Counted from the first letter of the stretch, positions 37,269-47,203 are shown. The stretch: 64,000 nucleotides of DNA from Sepiola atlantica (GCA_963556195.1 OY744525.1:29643769-29707768); one strand, 5' to 3'. A program made the numbers and translations. The notes: generated by a model from the letters alone, not told the origin.

Positions 37269-37376
37269 GGGCTAATATTTCCATATTTGTATCAAATATT
37301 ATGATAGCGTATTAGTTTTCTCACATATATATATATATATATACATATATATATAAATAATTACAAACACACACAC

Positions 37377-37430
<54 letters not shown>
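36830..37430. repeat. (TA)n arrays with AT-rich spacers
   Basis: TA at 36830-36880, 37207-37267, 37322-37354 and 37378-37427. The 36881-37200 spacer begins CAGGGTGATTGATAAGTCAC, which looks like a transposon terminus, but I found no matching second end. Confidence 0.85.
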
Positions 37431-38390
37431 AAGAGAGTAGTGCAGTATTAATGCAGTTAAAATGAGAAAAAAGTATATATGTAAAGGAGTAAGTCTATCA
37501 ACATTGGGAAAAACTGTTTGTTCAATATTTATTTATAATTTTGTTATTTTATAATTTTATAATTTTTTTTAACGTGTTTCAAGTTGTGGTCCGCTCTCAT
37601 CAGATATGTAAATTTATTTGAAGAAATGTCTTTCGATTTGATAGAATGTTGTTTCATTAGAACAAATTTGTTATTGTTTTTGCGCATGTGTGGGTTTCGG
37701 ATGTGTGTATGTGTTTTAATATTTTTGATATATTTTATTTGTATTATTTTTGCTTCTCTTGGTTAAAGTCGTGTGTGTTTATTAAGGACGTATGATTTCG
37801 ACCATTATTTTATCGGTCATCTCCATTTATTGGAGTGCTTGGATTTATTTTTGAAATGTATTATTTTTATATCCCTGTTGCCGAATTGGCTGTTGAACCC
37901 GTGTGTGTGTGCGTATGGTTTGTTCTGAATATTGTACATAGGTGAGCGACATCCACACACATCTACACACACACACACGCACACACACGTACACGCATAC
38001 ATATATGTGCATACACACAGGAGTGTTTTTCCATATACATACCGTCCCTGCTAAATACACGCGTTTCTTACAAAATGCCGGGGCTCTGAATTTAGGAGTA
38101 ACTATACTGATATCCTGCAAAAATATTTAAATACACATTCGTACCTGTCATTCCTCTTTTATACTTTCGATGCGCTTTAATTTTATTATATTTTGGATAT
38201 ATCATATCATTTAGAGGCATAACATTATAAAATTTTCTGTCTCAGTGTCTCGCATTATCTAACTAATCAAGATACCATTATTCTATTTGTGAACATTTAA
38301 GCCTGCTCTAGCATTATTTCATTGAACCCATACAGCAAGCATTACTACGATAAACGACAAAACAAAATACAGCTTCTACCCGTAAGTAGA
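37430..38390. other. No gene seen
   Basis: AT-rich with a CA/GT-rich patch at 37900-38010; frames there are low complexity. Confidence 0.4.
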
Positions 38391-38392
38391 TG

Positions 38393-38748
38393 AGTATTGA
38401 TTTACTCCTCTCCAGGAGTTAGGCACAAGGTAAGGTTTTATCTTACTCCCACAAGTAAGATGTGACCCTAGGTCGGGTCGAGAAAGTGGGGTTTAAAAAA
38501 TGCCTGGGCAGCCCCATCGGCATTCCCCGGTAGAGGTGCCTCAGACAGTAAGCAATAAACTTACTCCTCCCCAAAGAGGGGATTCAAAGCGTGGGAAGGT
38601 GGACCTCCCAGAACTGCACAAGACAGACCCATTGACCGGCGTAAATCAAGACCCGAAGGCCAAGACAACACCAGTATGGGGTGCAGTATCCATCGGATCA
38701 GATACTACCCTTTGATCTTAGCCAAAAGGCCAATAATTAGTAGGTAGT
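38393..38748 (-). mobile_element. U2-headed SINE-like unit A
   Basis: On the minus strand the unit starts ACTACCTACTAATTATTGG and continues CCTTTTGGCTAAGATCAAAG, which matches the 5' end of U2 snRNA (stem I and the following AAGATCAAAGTGTAGTATCTG region). The match fades into a body of about 300 bp with strong hairpins. In sense order the body includes GACCTCC..., CAATAAACTTACT-like and CTGGGCA segments, and the tail ends near a GTGGGAGTAAGAT sequence. Unit A has two substitutions in the head. It joins units B and C head to tail. There is no coding potential. Confidence 0.75.
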
Positions 38749-39101
38749 TTTATTTATCTACCTCCCACAGCGGTAAGATGTGACACAAGGTCGGGAAAGT
38801 GGGATTAGATAAGCCAGCGCTCGAGAGGTGAGCACTATGCCATTTAAAAATTTCCTGGGCAGTCCCGTCGGCATTACCCGGTAGGGGCGCCTCAGGCAGT
38901 AAGCAATAAACTTACTCCTCCCCGAAGAGCGGAGGCAAAGCCTGGGAGGGTGGACCTCCTAGAACTGCACAGGACCGTCCCATAGATCAGCATAAATCAA
39001 GCCCCAAAGGCCAAGACGATACCAGTCTATGGAGTGCAGTATCCATCAAAACAGATATTACAATTTGATCTTAGCCAAAAGGCCAAGAATTAGTAGGTAG
39101 T
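38749..39101 (-). mobile_element. U2-headed SINE-like unit B
   Basis: Same structure as unit A, with the U2-like head at 39064-39101 (minus strand CTTGGCCTTTTGGCTAAGAT). Its tail half resembles the solitary copies at 29738 and 46905 (GATGTGACACAAGGTCGGGA and an extra GCGCTCGAGAGGTGAGC segment) more than it resembles A or C. This suggests two subfamilies in one array. Confidence 0.75.
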
Positions 39102-39438
39102 ATTGATTTACTCCTCTCCAGGAGTTAGGCACAAGGCCAGTTTTTATCTTACTCCCACAAGTAGGATGTGACCCAACGTCGGGTCGGGAAAGTGGGGTTT
39201 AAAAATTGGCATTCCCCGGTAGGGGCGCCTCAGGCAGTATTCAATAAACTTAATCCTCCCTAAAGAGGGGAGGCAAAGCCTGGGAAGGTGGACCTCCTAG
39301 AACTGCACAGGACAGACCCATTGACCGGCATAAATCAAGACCCGAAGGCCAAGAAAACACCAGTATGGGGTGCAGTATCCATCGGAACAGATACTACACT
39401 TTGATCTTAGCCAAAAGGCCAAGAATTAGTAGGTAGTA
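39102..39438 (-). mobile_element. U2-headed SINE-like unit C
   Basis: The head is at about 39398-39438 with the best match to U2: TTCTTGGCCTTTTGGCTAAG followed by ATCAAAGTGTAGTATCTGTT. The left half resembles unit A (TTTACTCCTCTCCAGGAGTT hairpin), with a short deletion (CCTGGGCAGCCCC missing). Confidence 0.75.
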
Positions 39439-39439
39439 T

Positions 39440-39777
39440 CTTAATCTCACTTGATACATTTTAGTTCAATCTATAAAACTAAACTATTTCATCGACATTA
39501 CATTAATTTCAGTTGTATTTGTTTTTTTTCTGTATGCATTTTTATTCATATATGCTAGCCAATCAAAATTCACATAAACGTTGATATACAAGTTGTCCTA
39601 TTGGATTAAAAAACGTATATAATTTGTAACACCAAGGAGTCAATTATATGTCTTGATTTTCTAGTTAAACATATATGACTATTGTAGTCATCCTAATGCT
39701 TACCAAAACTAACTATTTTACATGACATTGAGTCATCATTTTAAAAGTTTATATAAAGAATAATATCTTGCACACGT
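39440..39777 (+). repeat. Upstream block of locus G5
   Basis: It shares AAGTTGTCCTATTGGATTAA (39590) with the G4 block (GTTGTCCTGTCATATTAAAT, 30917) and a degraded version of the adjacent landmarks. Left of it the block is interrupted by the U2-headed array. Confidence 0.55.
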
Positions 39778-39778
39778 A

Positions 39779-39779
<1 letters not shown>

Positions 39780-39832
<53 letters not shown>
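39780..39832. repeat. (TTA)n microsatellite upstream of G5
   Basis: About 17 TTA units, then TTG/GTT variants to 39868. Confidence 0.95.
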
Positions 39833-39833
<1 letters not shown>

Positions 39834-39879
39834 GTTGTTGTCGTTACTGTTATTGTTATTGTTATTGTAATTATTTAAT

Positions 39880-40110
39880 ACGAGTTTTGATGTTTGCAAA
39901 TATTTTTACACTTTTTGCCGTTTATACACGAATCCATTATTTACGATCAACAAGTAAACCGCACAGAATATTATTTCAAGATATTCAAAGAGTGACACAC
40001 ACTTTTGTGTTGCATCACAAGCAAGAGAATTTTCGCTTACTAACATACGGCTGTCGTAGTCTGTCCAAAACCAGGAATCAATATATATAACATTCTGGTA
40101 TTGATGGATA
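39880..40110 (+). pseudogene. Leader fragment of another family copy
   Basis: The segment CATCACAAGCAAGAGAATTT...GTCTGTCCAAAACCAGGAAT aligns with the G5 leader (GGTCAAAACTAGGAATAAG just before its ATG) and the G4 leader (GTCTATCCAAAAACACAGAT). No start codon or gene body follows; the G5 upstream region and promoter come next. It looks like the 5' stump of a deleted duplicate. The 67-codon frame here is not conserved. Confidence 0.45.
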
Positions 40111-40482
40111 TTTAAATCAATTATTGGTTTTTAATAAATGCTTTTATATTATTCGCCATGAATATTTATGAGTCGAACTGGTTCCTTAAAAATGTACAAA
40201 ATTTGAATTTGATATCGTTGATTACATGTTTAGATTCTTTGCAATGATGTATTATACATTGTAATTAGAAGTCACTTAAATACTTTACTCAGCTTACACT
40301 TTTAAATTATCTTTTCGTAATTAAATGAGAAAATGAAAACTTTTATCACGAGATTAAAAGTTCGAATTATTATAATTATCATTATTTTATTGAATTTTTA
40401 ATGTATCTTCTTTTAACTTTTATATATGTATGAGTCTGCTTTAATTTTAATGCTTTCTGTCGAATACTAAGGTACGTCTGAT

Positions 40483-40490
40483 TATAAAAG
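40483..40490 (+). promoter_or_regulatory. TATA box of G5
   Basis: TATAAAAG, 160 bp upstream of the G5 start, in the context CTGATTATAAAAGAAGCC that also precedes G1, G2, G4, G6 and G8. Upstream conserved pieces include TGCTTT and a GGTACGT/GGTATGT segment. The transcription start is expected about 30 bp downstream, by general rule. Confidence 0.7.
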
Positions 40491-40649
40491 AAGCCTTTGT
40501 AGACGACTCATAACTAAACTGCACAGAAAAGCTCCTGCATACCCTAAACGACGTTCACAATTATTCTTCTACTAACTTCACGCACAAGATAGCTTTTTGC
40601 TTGCAGATATATTGTTATCGAAATCTGGTCAAAACTAGGAATAAGTACG

Positions 40650-41153
40650 ATGACTCACATCTCTATGTTCGTTTTATCGTTTGTATTTTCGTTAACGATA
40701 TCATTCTGCGCAGCAAAGATCACACATGATGACAAACCCGCCTTGAAGAAATTAGCTTCCCTCAATGGCAACATCGAAAACTATATCGGCCAGTCTGTAA
40801 TCAAAATAACCACACCAACCGATGACGATGAGAACTCAGCCGATGGCCCACACGGCGTGGATAAATTAGCTTTTCTAAATAGAAACATGGAAAAGTATCT
40901 CAGTGGGCCAGTTGTTGTGGACATGGCAACAACACACGATCAGGACGCCTATTTCGTAAGAAACGCACCTGTTGGCCGATCAGGTAGGAAGAAATTTGAT
41001 TTTCTAAATCCTTACGTCCAAAAGTATATCGGCAAGTTATATGAGAAAATGGTTGATACTGATTTGGAGAAGATCAACGATTATTACCTACCCACATGGG
41101 ACAATGGACGGCGATTTGGTGGAGAGATAAAGAAACGTCCTTCTCGCAAATAG
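40650..41153 (+). CDS. G5: intact secreted three-repeat protein, 167 aa
   Basis: I do not recognise a named family. Residues 1-21 (MTHISMFVLSFVFSLTISFC...) form a clear signal peptide with likely cleavage after Ala21 or Ala22. The mature part is built of three diverged repeats at about 33-69, 70-112 and 113-153. Each opens with a basic residue and (L/F)xxLN (KKLASLNGNIENYIG, DKLAFLNRNMEKYL, RKKFDFLNPYVQKYIG). Repeats 1 and 2 continue with a hydrophobic-acidic core (VIKITT, VVVDMATT), an Asp-rich stretch and a G/P-V-G linker. There are no cysteines in the mature chain and no membrane segment. Dibasic sites lie at 33-34, 113-115, 154-155 and 161-163, and a Gly-Lys at 128-129. The start is the only in-frame Met with a signal peptide and corresponds in position to the starts of six paralogues. 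A TATA box 160 bp upstream and a shared AATAAAG 1.03 kb downstream suggest a single-exon transcript. It lacks the Pro/Cys-rich segment seen in G6-G8. Function is unknown; a secretory-gland structural protein or a peptide precursor are both possible. Confidence 0.85.
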   Translation: MTHISMFVLSFVFSLTISFCAAKITHDDKPALKKLASLNGNIENYIGQSVIKITTPTDDDENSADGPHGVDKLAFLNRNMEKYLSGPVVVDMATTHDQDAYFVRNAPVGRSGRKKFDFLNPYVQKYIGKLYEKMVDTDLEKINDYYLPTWDNGRRFGGEIKKRPSRK

Positions 41154-41699
41154 AATACAGACTAAAGCACACGATGACAAGACGGAATTAACTTGTCGTA
41201 CCTGACACATTTTCGAACGAAACATTTTAATGAGATTTATAACCGCATCGTTTACTGGAAAATGTGTATGAAAATGTGAAAATCGCAACAACAATGATAA
41301 CAAAATGAAGATGAACTTGAACTAAATTAGTGATCGAGTGAAATGTTCGTAATTTAATCTTAATAGACTAGGGCGAAAAAAATTCACACGTTTTGTTTTT
41401 CTGTTTAAAATGTTTTTATGGTACATAACTATTTTTGCTGAATCTGTTTGAATCGGGTATCTAAAAGTTGCAAGAAACTAACGGATCCTAAAAGATGGTT
41501 TCCATGGAAATGACATTCGTGAAATAGGGGAAATGTTTTAAAGAATGAATCAGCACTCAGAAAACAGAAACGAATGAAATACGAATGAAACTAATACTGA
41601 TTACACGAACAAACGATATTTATCTTTCGCTCTCTGACTAGTCGCTCTATATGCACACAGAGACATAGACACAGTCACCCCCCCCACACACACACACAC

Positions 41700-41757
<58 letters not shown>

Positions 41758-41891
41758 CGAATTCCACACAGTCGGACTTTTCTTTTGTGTCAATTTTTGA
41801 AAAAGGGAAAATTTTCCCGAAATATAAAACGCTTCTTAATCATCATCCGGACAGCACACACAGCTAACCCCACACTTGATGTTTATGTAAG

Positions 41892-41958
<67 letters not shown>

Positions 41959-42205
41959 CAACAACAGCCATTTTTTAATAGATTTTACGGTAATTTGATA
42001 TTCGCAAATACTCAGAAAATTAAGACTTACGAACAGACGATATAAACACAGTCAGTCCCGCACATTTATAATTATTAATTATATTTGAATACTTAGGCAA
42101 GTTTTTAGTTGCACAATAATGTATACCTAATTTGCTTTTTTAAATGTTTCCGTTTTGTTTTCTTCCTGTTATTGTATACTTAAATAAAGCTTATTTCAGA
42201 TACAT
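41154..42205 (+). other. Probable 3' untranslated region of G5
   Basis: It runs from the stop to the AATAAAG shared with G1 and G6. It contains two TA tracts (41701-41754, 41898-41953) bracketing a segment with the palindrome GGGAAAATTTTCCC at 41805-41818 that looks like an inserted repeat piece. Confidence 0.5.
42183..42188 (+). terminator. Poly(A) signal of G5
   Basis: AATAAAGCTTA preceded by TTCTTCCTGTTATTGTATAC. G6 has the same order on the minus strand (CTTCCTGTTGTGTAATTGAA then TAAAGTTTA), so the signal is conserved between loci. Confidence 0.65.
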
Positions 42206-42785
42206 ATGTTGTCAAGTCATTATTTATATAGTAAAGATATTACTGAGAGAAATGTTTATTCGTGGGAGCACTCAAGTAATTATTGATAAAATACTTGTTC
42301 GCTCAAAAATGATGGAGTGAAATACCACATTCTCTGAACAAAGGAAGTAAGTTAGTTTCGATAGATTTACAATATTTATATTATATTCAAACAATGCACT
42401 ATTTACAACAATTATTTAGGCCATTATTTTGTTAAAACATATGTTATGGTGTTATTTATGAAAAATACATCAAAATGCTCTACTATGTACAAGAGTTTCA
42501 CTTGCAGCTTTCAGATCAAAAACAAATGTTTGATAAATACTTTACTCCCACTGCATCTATTATCATTTTGTAATATTTCCATGTTTTTATGCCATTTTTA
42601 TTATGTAATTGAAACATTTTCATTTTCAATTTTGTAATACATTTCCAAATTAAATGCTGACGTGCTGACTGTATTATCGCATATAATTAATGAATCTTCC
42701 GATAGGGACTCTGGTACATTGGTCAATCATTAAATCATTTCTCTTAGACAGGTCTATAGAAATAGTGACTGACCGGTTAAGCATA
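42205..42785. other. No gene seen
   Basis: AT-rich sequence downstream of G5. Confidence 0.4.
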
Positions 42786-42789
42786 TAGT

Positions 42790-43240
42790 ATCAACGACGG
42801 AGTGTCTAAAGGATATATTCTGTTCTTTAGAAATCACCTTTCTAATAATATTAAGCAATCATTCATTTACATATATGCAGACGACACAACCATTTATGGC
42901 ATCACTTAAAATAACATCGAAGATCAAGATATTTCTGACTCCCCCCTCTCTTTCTCATTCCTCCGACTATGGGCACGTAGTGCAATGGGAGGAAAGTAAC
43001 TTATTACTTTTAACGCATATTAAATCAAGCTTTTCTTTTTTCAATACGAACGCTCAGATATTCACTTCTCATTTATTTATATCTATGTAAAAACACAACT
43101 GACTATGGCAGCATTTGTGACTAAGAACTTGCGGATTCACCCCCTCTTGATATGGGGAACCTGTGGTGCACTGGGCGAACACTTACTTGTTACATTTTAC
43201 ACATATTAAGTCAAGCTTCTCTCCTTACACAATCACCACT
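42790..43240 (+). pseudogene. Decayed LINE reverse transcriptase fragment with internal duplication
   Basis: The frame at 42790-42905 reads INDGVSKGYILFFRNHLSNN and then SFIYIYADDTTIYG. This is the non-LTR reverse transcriptase block with the catalytic ADD. Multiple stops follow. A segment at about 42965-43045 (TGGGCACGTAGTGCAATGGG...CATATTAAATCAAGCTTTTC) recurs at 43152-43222 (TGGGGAACCTGTGGTGCACT...CATATTAAGTCAAGCTTCTC), so part was duplicated before or during decay. The orientation is opposite to the LINE at 43480-44545. Confidence 0.65.
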
Positions 43241-43254
43241 CAGGTTATTAAACA

Positions 43255-43342
43255 GACAAATAGAGAGAGAGAGAGAGAGAGAAAGAAAGGGATAGAGAGA
43301 TAGAGTAGAGAGAGAGACAGAGAGAGACAGAGAGAGAGGGAG
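43255..43342. repeat. (GA)n microsatellite
   Basis: GA-rich run with AAAG and TAGA interruptions. Confidence 0.95.
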
Positions 43343-43470
43343 TTTTAATAGTTGGTAATGTTTGGAAATAGTGGAGACAGAAATTCAGTAGAAATCTCCG
43401 GACTGAAGTGTAGGCGTATTTTTTTTTGTTCACCCCAAACAAGTCAGACCGCCACTGTAGACGTAAGGTG

Positions 43471-44545
43471 CTACTGAGAAAAAGGGTGTAAATTATTTTT
43501 TCGGGAGGGGAGGGCAAACTTAATTGGGAGCTGTGCAGCTAAATGTTTGTTTACATTAGTTTTAAATGTCTTCATGTCAGTACCGTTATGAAAACAGGGA
43601 GGAGGGAGGAAATTCGCGAGTCCAGCAGCACGAAAAAAGTAGCTTTTTGAAGTAGAAAGCTCTTCGGCTTCTGGGGACCTCCACAATGACTGGATGAGAT
43701 TTGGCAGATTGTCGGGTTGGTCTAGTGAATTTGCGTCGTGGGGAACCAAAGCAGCAAGTTCATCAGAGCACAGTCCATTGAAGTACTTGTAAAACAGGCA
43801 CAAGGAAGCAACATTGCGGCGGTGGGATAGGGGCTGGAGCTTGATTCATAGTGAGGGACCTATTAAGTTTGCAACTCTTTTTTGAACCTTGTCTAAAAGG
43901 AAGAGGCTAGTGGATGATGCACCAACCAATATGTGGCAACAATACTCCATGCATGAGCGAATGATGGCTTTGTAGAGATATAGGATAATGTCAGGTGTGA
44001 GAAATTTACTAGCACGGTAGAGGGATCCCACCTTATTTACAGCAGTCCTGGCAATATCTTCAATGTATTTGTTCCAATTCATGTTATCTGTGAAAGTTAG
44101 CACGAGGAGTCGTAATGATAATCTCTCAGGTAGGGTGTTATTTGCCATGGCAATCGGTGGTTTAAGAGATTTCTTGTTGTTATTAAAGGAAAGTAAATTT
44201 GTTTTTGCGGCATTAAAAATTACCATCCATTTTTTTTACTCCAATCTACTATAGACTGGAAGTGATTTTCTAAGGATTCAGCCATTTCCTCAGATATGTG
44301 CGCGTCGATTTTGCCCAAATGACGAGAGTAGAGCGTGGTGTCATCAGCAAATATTCCTATCTCAGTCTCAATTACATCAGAGAGGGCATTGATGAAAATC
44401 AGGAACAGTAGAGGTCCTAAGATGGGTCCTGTAGGTACATCAGCATTTAAGTCATGTTGTTTAGATTGACGGCCATCGAGGACAACCTGGATCATTTTTT
44501 TGTCATCAATTATATTATTCCGAAAAAGGATTAACCTCATATTAC
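43471..44545 (-). pseudogene. LINE reverse transcriptase, C-terminal half, frameshifted
   Basis: Three consecutive minus-strand frames make up one retrotransposon polymerase segment. At 44540-44220 VPTGPILGPLLFLIFINALS and IGIFADDTTLYS are RT blocks 4 and 5 with the FADD catalytic motif. At 44226-43846 follows the thumb region (FNAAKTNLLSF, LRLLVLTF, VGSLYRASKFLTPD, CMEYCCHI, LLDKVQKRVANL). At 43803-43471 comes the C-terminal tail (ALCxFYKYFNG-like start, FFRAAGLANFLPPPCF, TFKTNVNKHL). Two frameshifts, near 44223 and 43830, separate the pieces. The N-terminal endonuclease and the RT start are absent, as is usual for 5'-truncated insertions. The clade is not assigned. Confidence 0.9.
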
Positions 44546-45075
44546 TCTAATTCGGCTGAATATCCAAGCTAGTCCGTTTAGTTTATCGACATGTAGAATA
44601 TTTTATCGTACAAAAATCGGTAAGAACAAGTTCTAAAATTCACATGAACAGATGAAAAATGATTAAACTTACCTTTTTTTGTATAAGATTTATTCCCTCC
44701 CTTTTCTCCGTCTAAAGTTCTTCTAACTTTTCATATAGACTCAGTGTTTTACTTTTGCTCCTTATTGATAGGTTAAACAATCTGGCAGAGGAAATAATAT
44801 TTTCCACTTTGCGTAAAGTAATAATATTATGTAAATACAAGATTTTCTTTTCATTACTAGAAGCGAGGTATAAATATGTAACAACATCTTATATGTAACG
44901 ATATCATTCGTTGTACTATCGTTGGGGGGTTGGGTAACCAAGTAGTCTAGACTGCAGCTCATATGTGGATGGTATCGGCCACTGGTGTTTGGAATCTTCA
45001 CATGAATTAAGTTGCTACCTCGGTCCTTATAGATAAGTCGTAGACGAATACAACGGCTACTTGTGGATGACTATC
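44545..45075. other. No gene seen
   Basis: AT-rich sequence; a 79-codon frame at 44762-45001 has no features. Confidence 0.4.
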
Positions 45076-45076
45076 T

Positions 45077-45077
<1 letters not shown>

Positions 45078-45122
<45 letters not shown>
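45078..45122. repeat. (TA)n microsatellite
   Basis: Pure TA run. Confidence 0.95.
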
Positions 45123-45123
<1 letters not shown>

Positions 45124-45431
45124 TATGTATATATACATATTCACATAGTAATAGTTTTAATGCAAAACGCGATAAACGCCCCGTTTACAATTGAGAAGCT
45201 ATCACTACAATAAGTGTTGCATTTCCAAACTCTACCTCAGCCCGAAATTAGGTTTTAAAGAATATGATATAGGCATAATTTGTCATGGCTTTGAATGAAA
45301 ACAAGCTTTTAGCCGAAGCCTTGATTTGATATTAACGCCCTTTTATCTTTTAATTGTTTTAATTTATACAAATTGGATTGATCGCGTTTTGCATTAGACT
45401 TCTTATTATATATAAACCAATAGACACACAC

Positions 45432-45435
<4 letters not shown>

Positions 45436-45501
<66 letters not shown>

Positions 45502-45527
45502 GGAGAGAGAGAGAGAGAGAGAAAGAG

Positions 45528-45572
<45 letters not shown>

Positions 45573-45575
45573 TAT
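45436..45575. repeat. (TA)n(GA)n(GATA)n compound microsatellite
   Basis: TA to 45500, GA to about 45530, then about ten GATA units to 45572. Confidence 0.97.
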
Positions 45576-45582
45576 GTATATA

Positions 45583-45768
45583 TCATGGACGGCGGCACTG
45601 GGGGCAAAGTGGGGGAGGCTCAAACCCCCCACTTTTAACTTGGCCCCCCCTACTTTACGGTCATAAATATTTAAGTTACATATGCATGTGTATAACCGCC
45701 CCCCCTACTTTTTAGGAGAGCCCCCCCACACACACTTTTATAACTGTTCCGCCGGTTCTGTATATATA
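45583..45768. mobile_element. C-rich MITE-like element with imperfect inverted ends
   Basis: A GC-rich island in AT-rich DNA. The left end GGACGGCGGCACTGGGGGC and the right end (read in reverse complement) AACCGGCGGAACAGTT share GGCGGxACxG. Inside are CCCCCCACTTTTAACTTGGC and CCCCCCTACTTTTTAGGAG. No coding capacity. It lies between microsatellites. Confidence 0.45.
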
Positions 45769-45785
45769 TAGTATAACTTCTTTTA

Positions 45786-45955
45786 GTTATACAACCATCA
45801 TTGGCTACATATGTGCGTCCATGTTTAAGCTGCCATTTCCTTTGAAATAGAGCTTCCTAGTGCGACGTAAAATTTTAAGAGTAACGTTGCCTGGGGAAGC
45901 TTTATTTCGAAAGAGACATGTGTGCACATATGTAGCCAATAATGTGTGTATAAAT
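45786..45955. mobile_element. Foldback hairpin 'HP-C' with about 70-bp arms
   Basis: The left arm contains ATTGGCTACATATGTGC, then CATGT, TTTGAAATA and AGCTTCC. The right arm is the complement in reverse: GGAAGCTTTATTTCGAAAGA, ACATG, GCACATATGTAGCCAAT. The loop holds CTAGTGCGACG...GTTGCCT. No coding capacity. Confidence 0.75.
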
Positions 45956-46084
45956 AACATAATTTATATTAGAATACAGCTCTAATTGTGAATCCAATAA
46001 GTACTTTAAATGGGTAGTACGGGGCATACACGATGATCTTTATTATAAGTGATTAATGTCGTATGTTTACACGCTTAACCGACG

Positions 46085-46312
46085 TTGCGTCGAGTACTGG
46101 GAATGAAAATAGAACCGACTTTTTGTTCGCCTTTTTCCGACGTTTTACGTAAACAGTCGGTAGATGCCGCAGCGCTTATCAAATTTAGTGGCAGGCAGGA
46201 TGTTAATGCAATTGATTTGAGCAATAATGAATTTCATCTTGTTAGGACATGCGATTCATTCTCCCGACGGACTGATCAAAATATTATTAAACATTTTTTT
46301 TTTAGAATTTAA
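46085..46312 (+). CDS. Hypothetical 75-residue frame
   Basis: The frame reads MRRVLGMKIEPTFCSPFSDV and continues with balanced composition. Its codon make-up is less AT-skewed than its surroundings, so it may be an exon or a transposon remnant. I recognise no family. No promoter or splice sites are convincing. Confidence 0.2.
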   Translation: MRRVLGMKIEPTFCSPFSDVLRKQSVDAAALIKFSGRQDVNAIDLSNNEFHLVRTCDSFSRRTDQNIIKHFFFRI

Positions 46313-46319
46313 CTTTCAC

Positions 46320-46900
46320 GTGAAAGAAAAAAAATGAAAGTTGTTTCATTAATATTATTCCTCGAAAAATAAATAGCTTTTCATGAAAAAATATATAGTG
46401 AGTGTTTTTTCTGGCTTTAAAAGTTGTTTCATTATTTTTTTCTATTGGAAAGCCGGTTCGTTTTTTTTATTTGATGTGCCTCGACCTAAGTGGTGACCAT
46501 ATTCAAAGAGAGACGTCAGGGTTATCCGATTACTATGCGTTGGGAGAAATATTGAAACACGAGTTTAAATAACTACTGCTTTTTATAAAAACAAACGTCC
46601 AATTTTGATTCCTTCCTATGTAGAATAATAAAATAGTCGATAAATGGAAAGAAATGCCTTACAATGTTATAACATGTCGGCCAGAGATAACAACAGTGCT
46701 ACAAAGTTAGTGAATCAACTCTTTAAAAGTGAATTATAGTTTGATTTCAGGAAAAGATTTGACAATTTGAACTAAAAGTCAATTTGAACTAAATTTTGTG
46801 CAAATAAATGTTGATCTCTTTTATTAACGGAAATTTATTTAATATTATTTCAATAGTTTTGTGTTCAATGCAATTAAAACACATTAAAGGAACACAACCA
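46320..46900. other. No gene seen
   Basis: AT-rich sequence with nothing recognisable. Confidence 0.4.
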
Positions 46901-46904
46901 TACG

Positions 46905-47160
46905 TAATACCAATGGCGGTCTATCGGTTGTCCGTCTGTGCAGTTCTAGGAGGTGCACTATCCCAGGTTTTCCTTCTCACCCTTTGAGAAGAGGTTAGTT
47001 TATTGCTAATAATCTGAGGCGCCTCTACCGAGGAATGCCGACGGGGCTGCCAAGACAATTTTTAAATGACCAGAGCGCTAAAAGTTTCGAGCGCTGGTTT
47101 TTCAAATCACACTTTCCCGACCTTGTGTCACATCTTACCTTGTGGGAGGAAGATAAATCG
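46905..47160 (+). mobile_element. U2-type SINE, 5'-truncated copy
   Basis: The sense strand is plus. It begins inside the body (TCTATCGGTTG...CTGTGCAGTTCTAGGAGGTG) and runs through TTTATTGCTAATAATCTGAG, GGAATGCCGACGGGGCTGCC and CTTTCCCGACCTTGTGTCAC to the tail TGTGGGAGGAAGATAAAT. The U2-like head is missing, as expected for a truncated reverse-transcribed insertion. Confidence 0.75.
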
Positions 47161-47203
47161 AACCAATGGCGCTAATGTTTTAGATACTCATGTAGTAAAT
47201 ACG

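Noticed and set aside
37576..37603. Hammerhead-like core (CTGATGA ... GAAAC) on the minus strand
   Set aside because: The 16-nt stretch between the two motifs does not form stem II and the base before GAAA is not C.
40650..41153. G5 as a toxin
   Set aside because: A small secreted protein invites this label, but there are no cysteines in the mature chain and no resemblance to a known toxin family; no such claim is supported.
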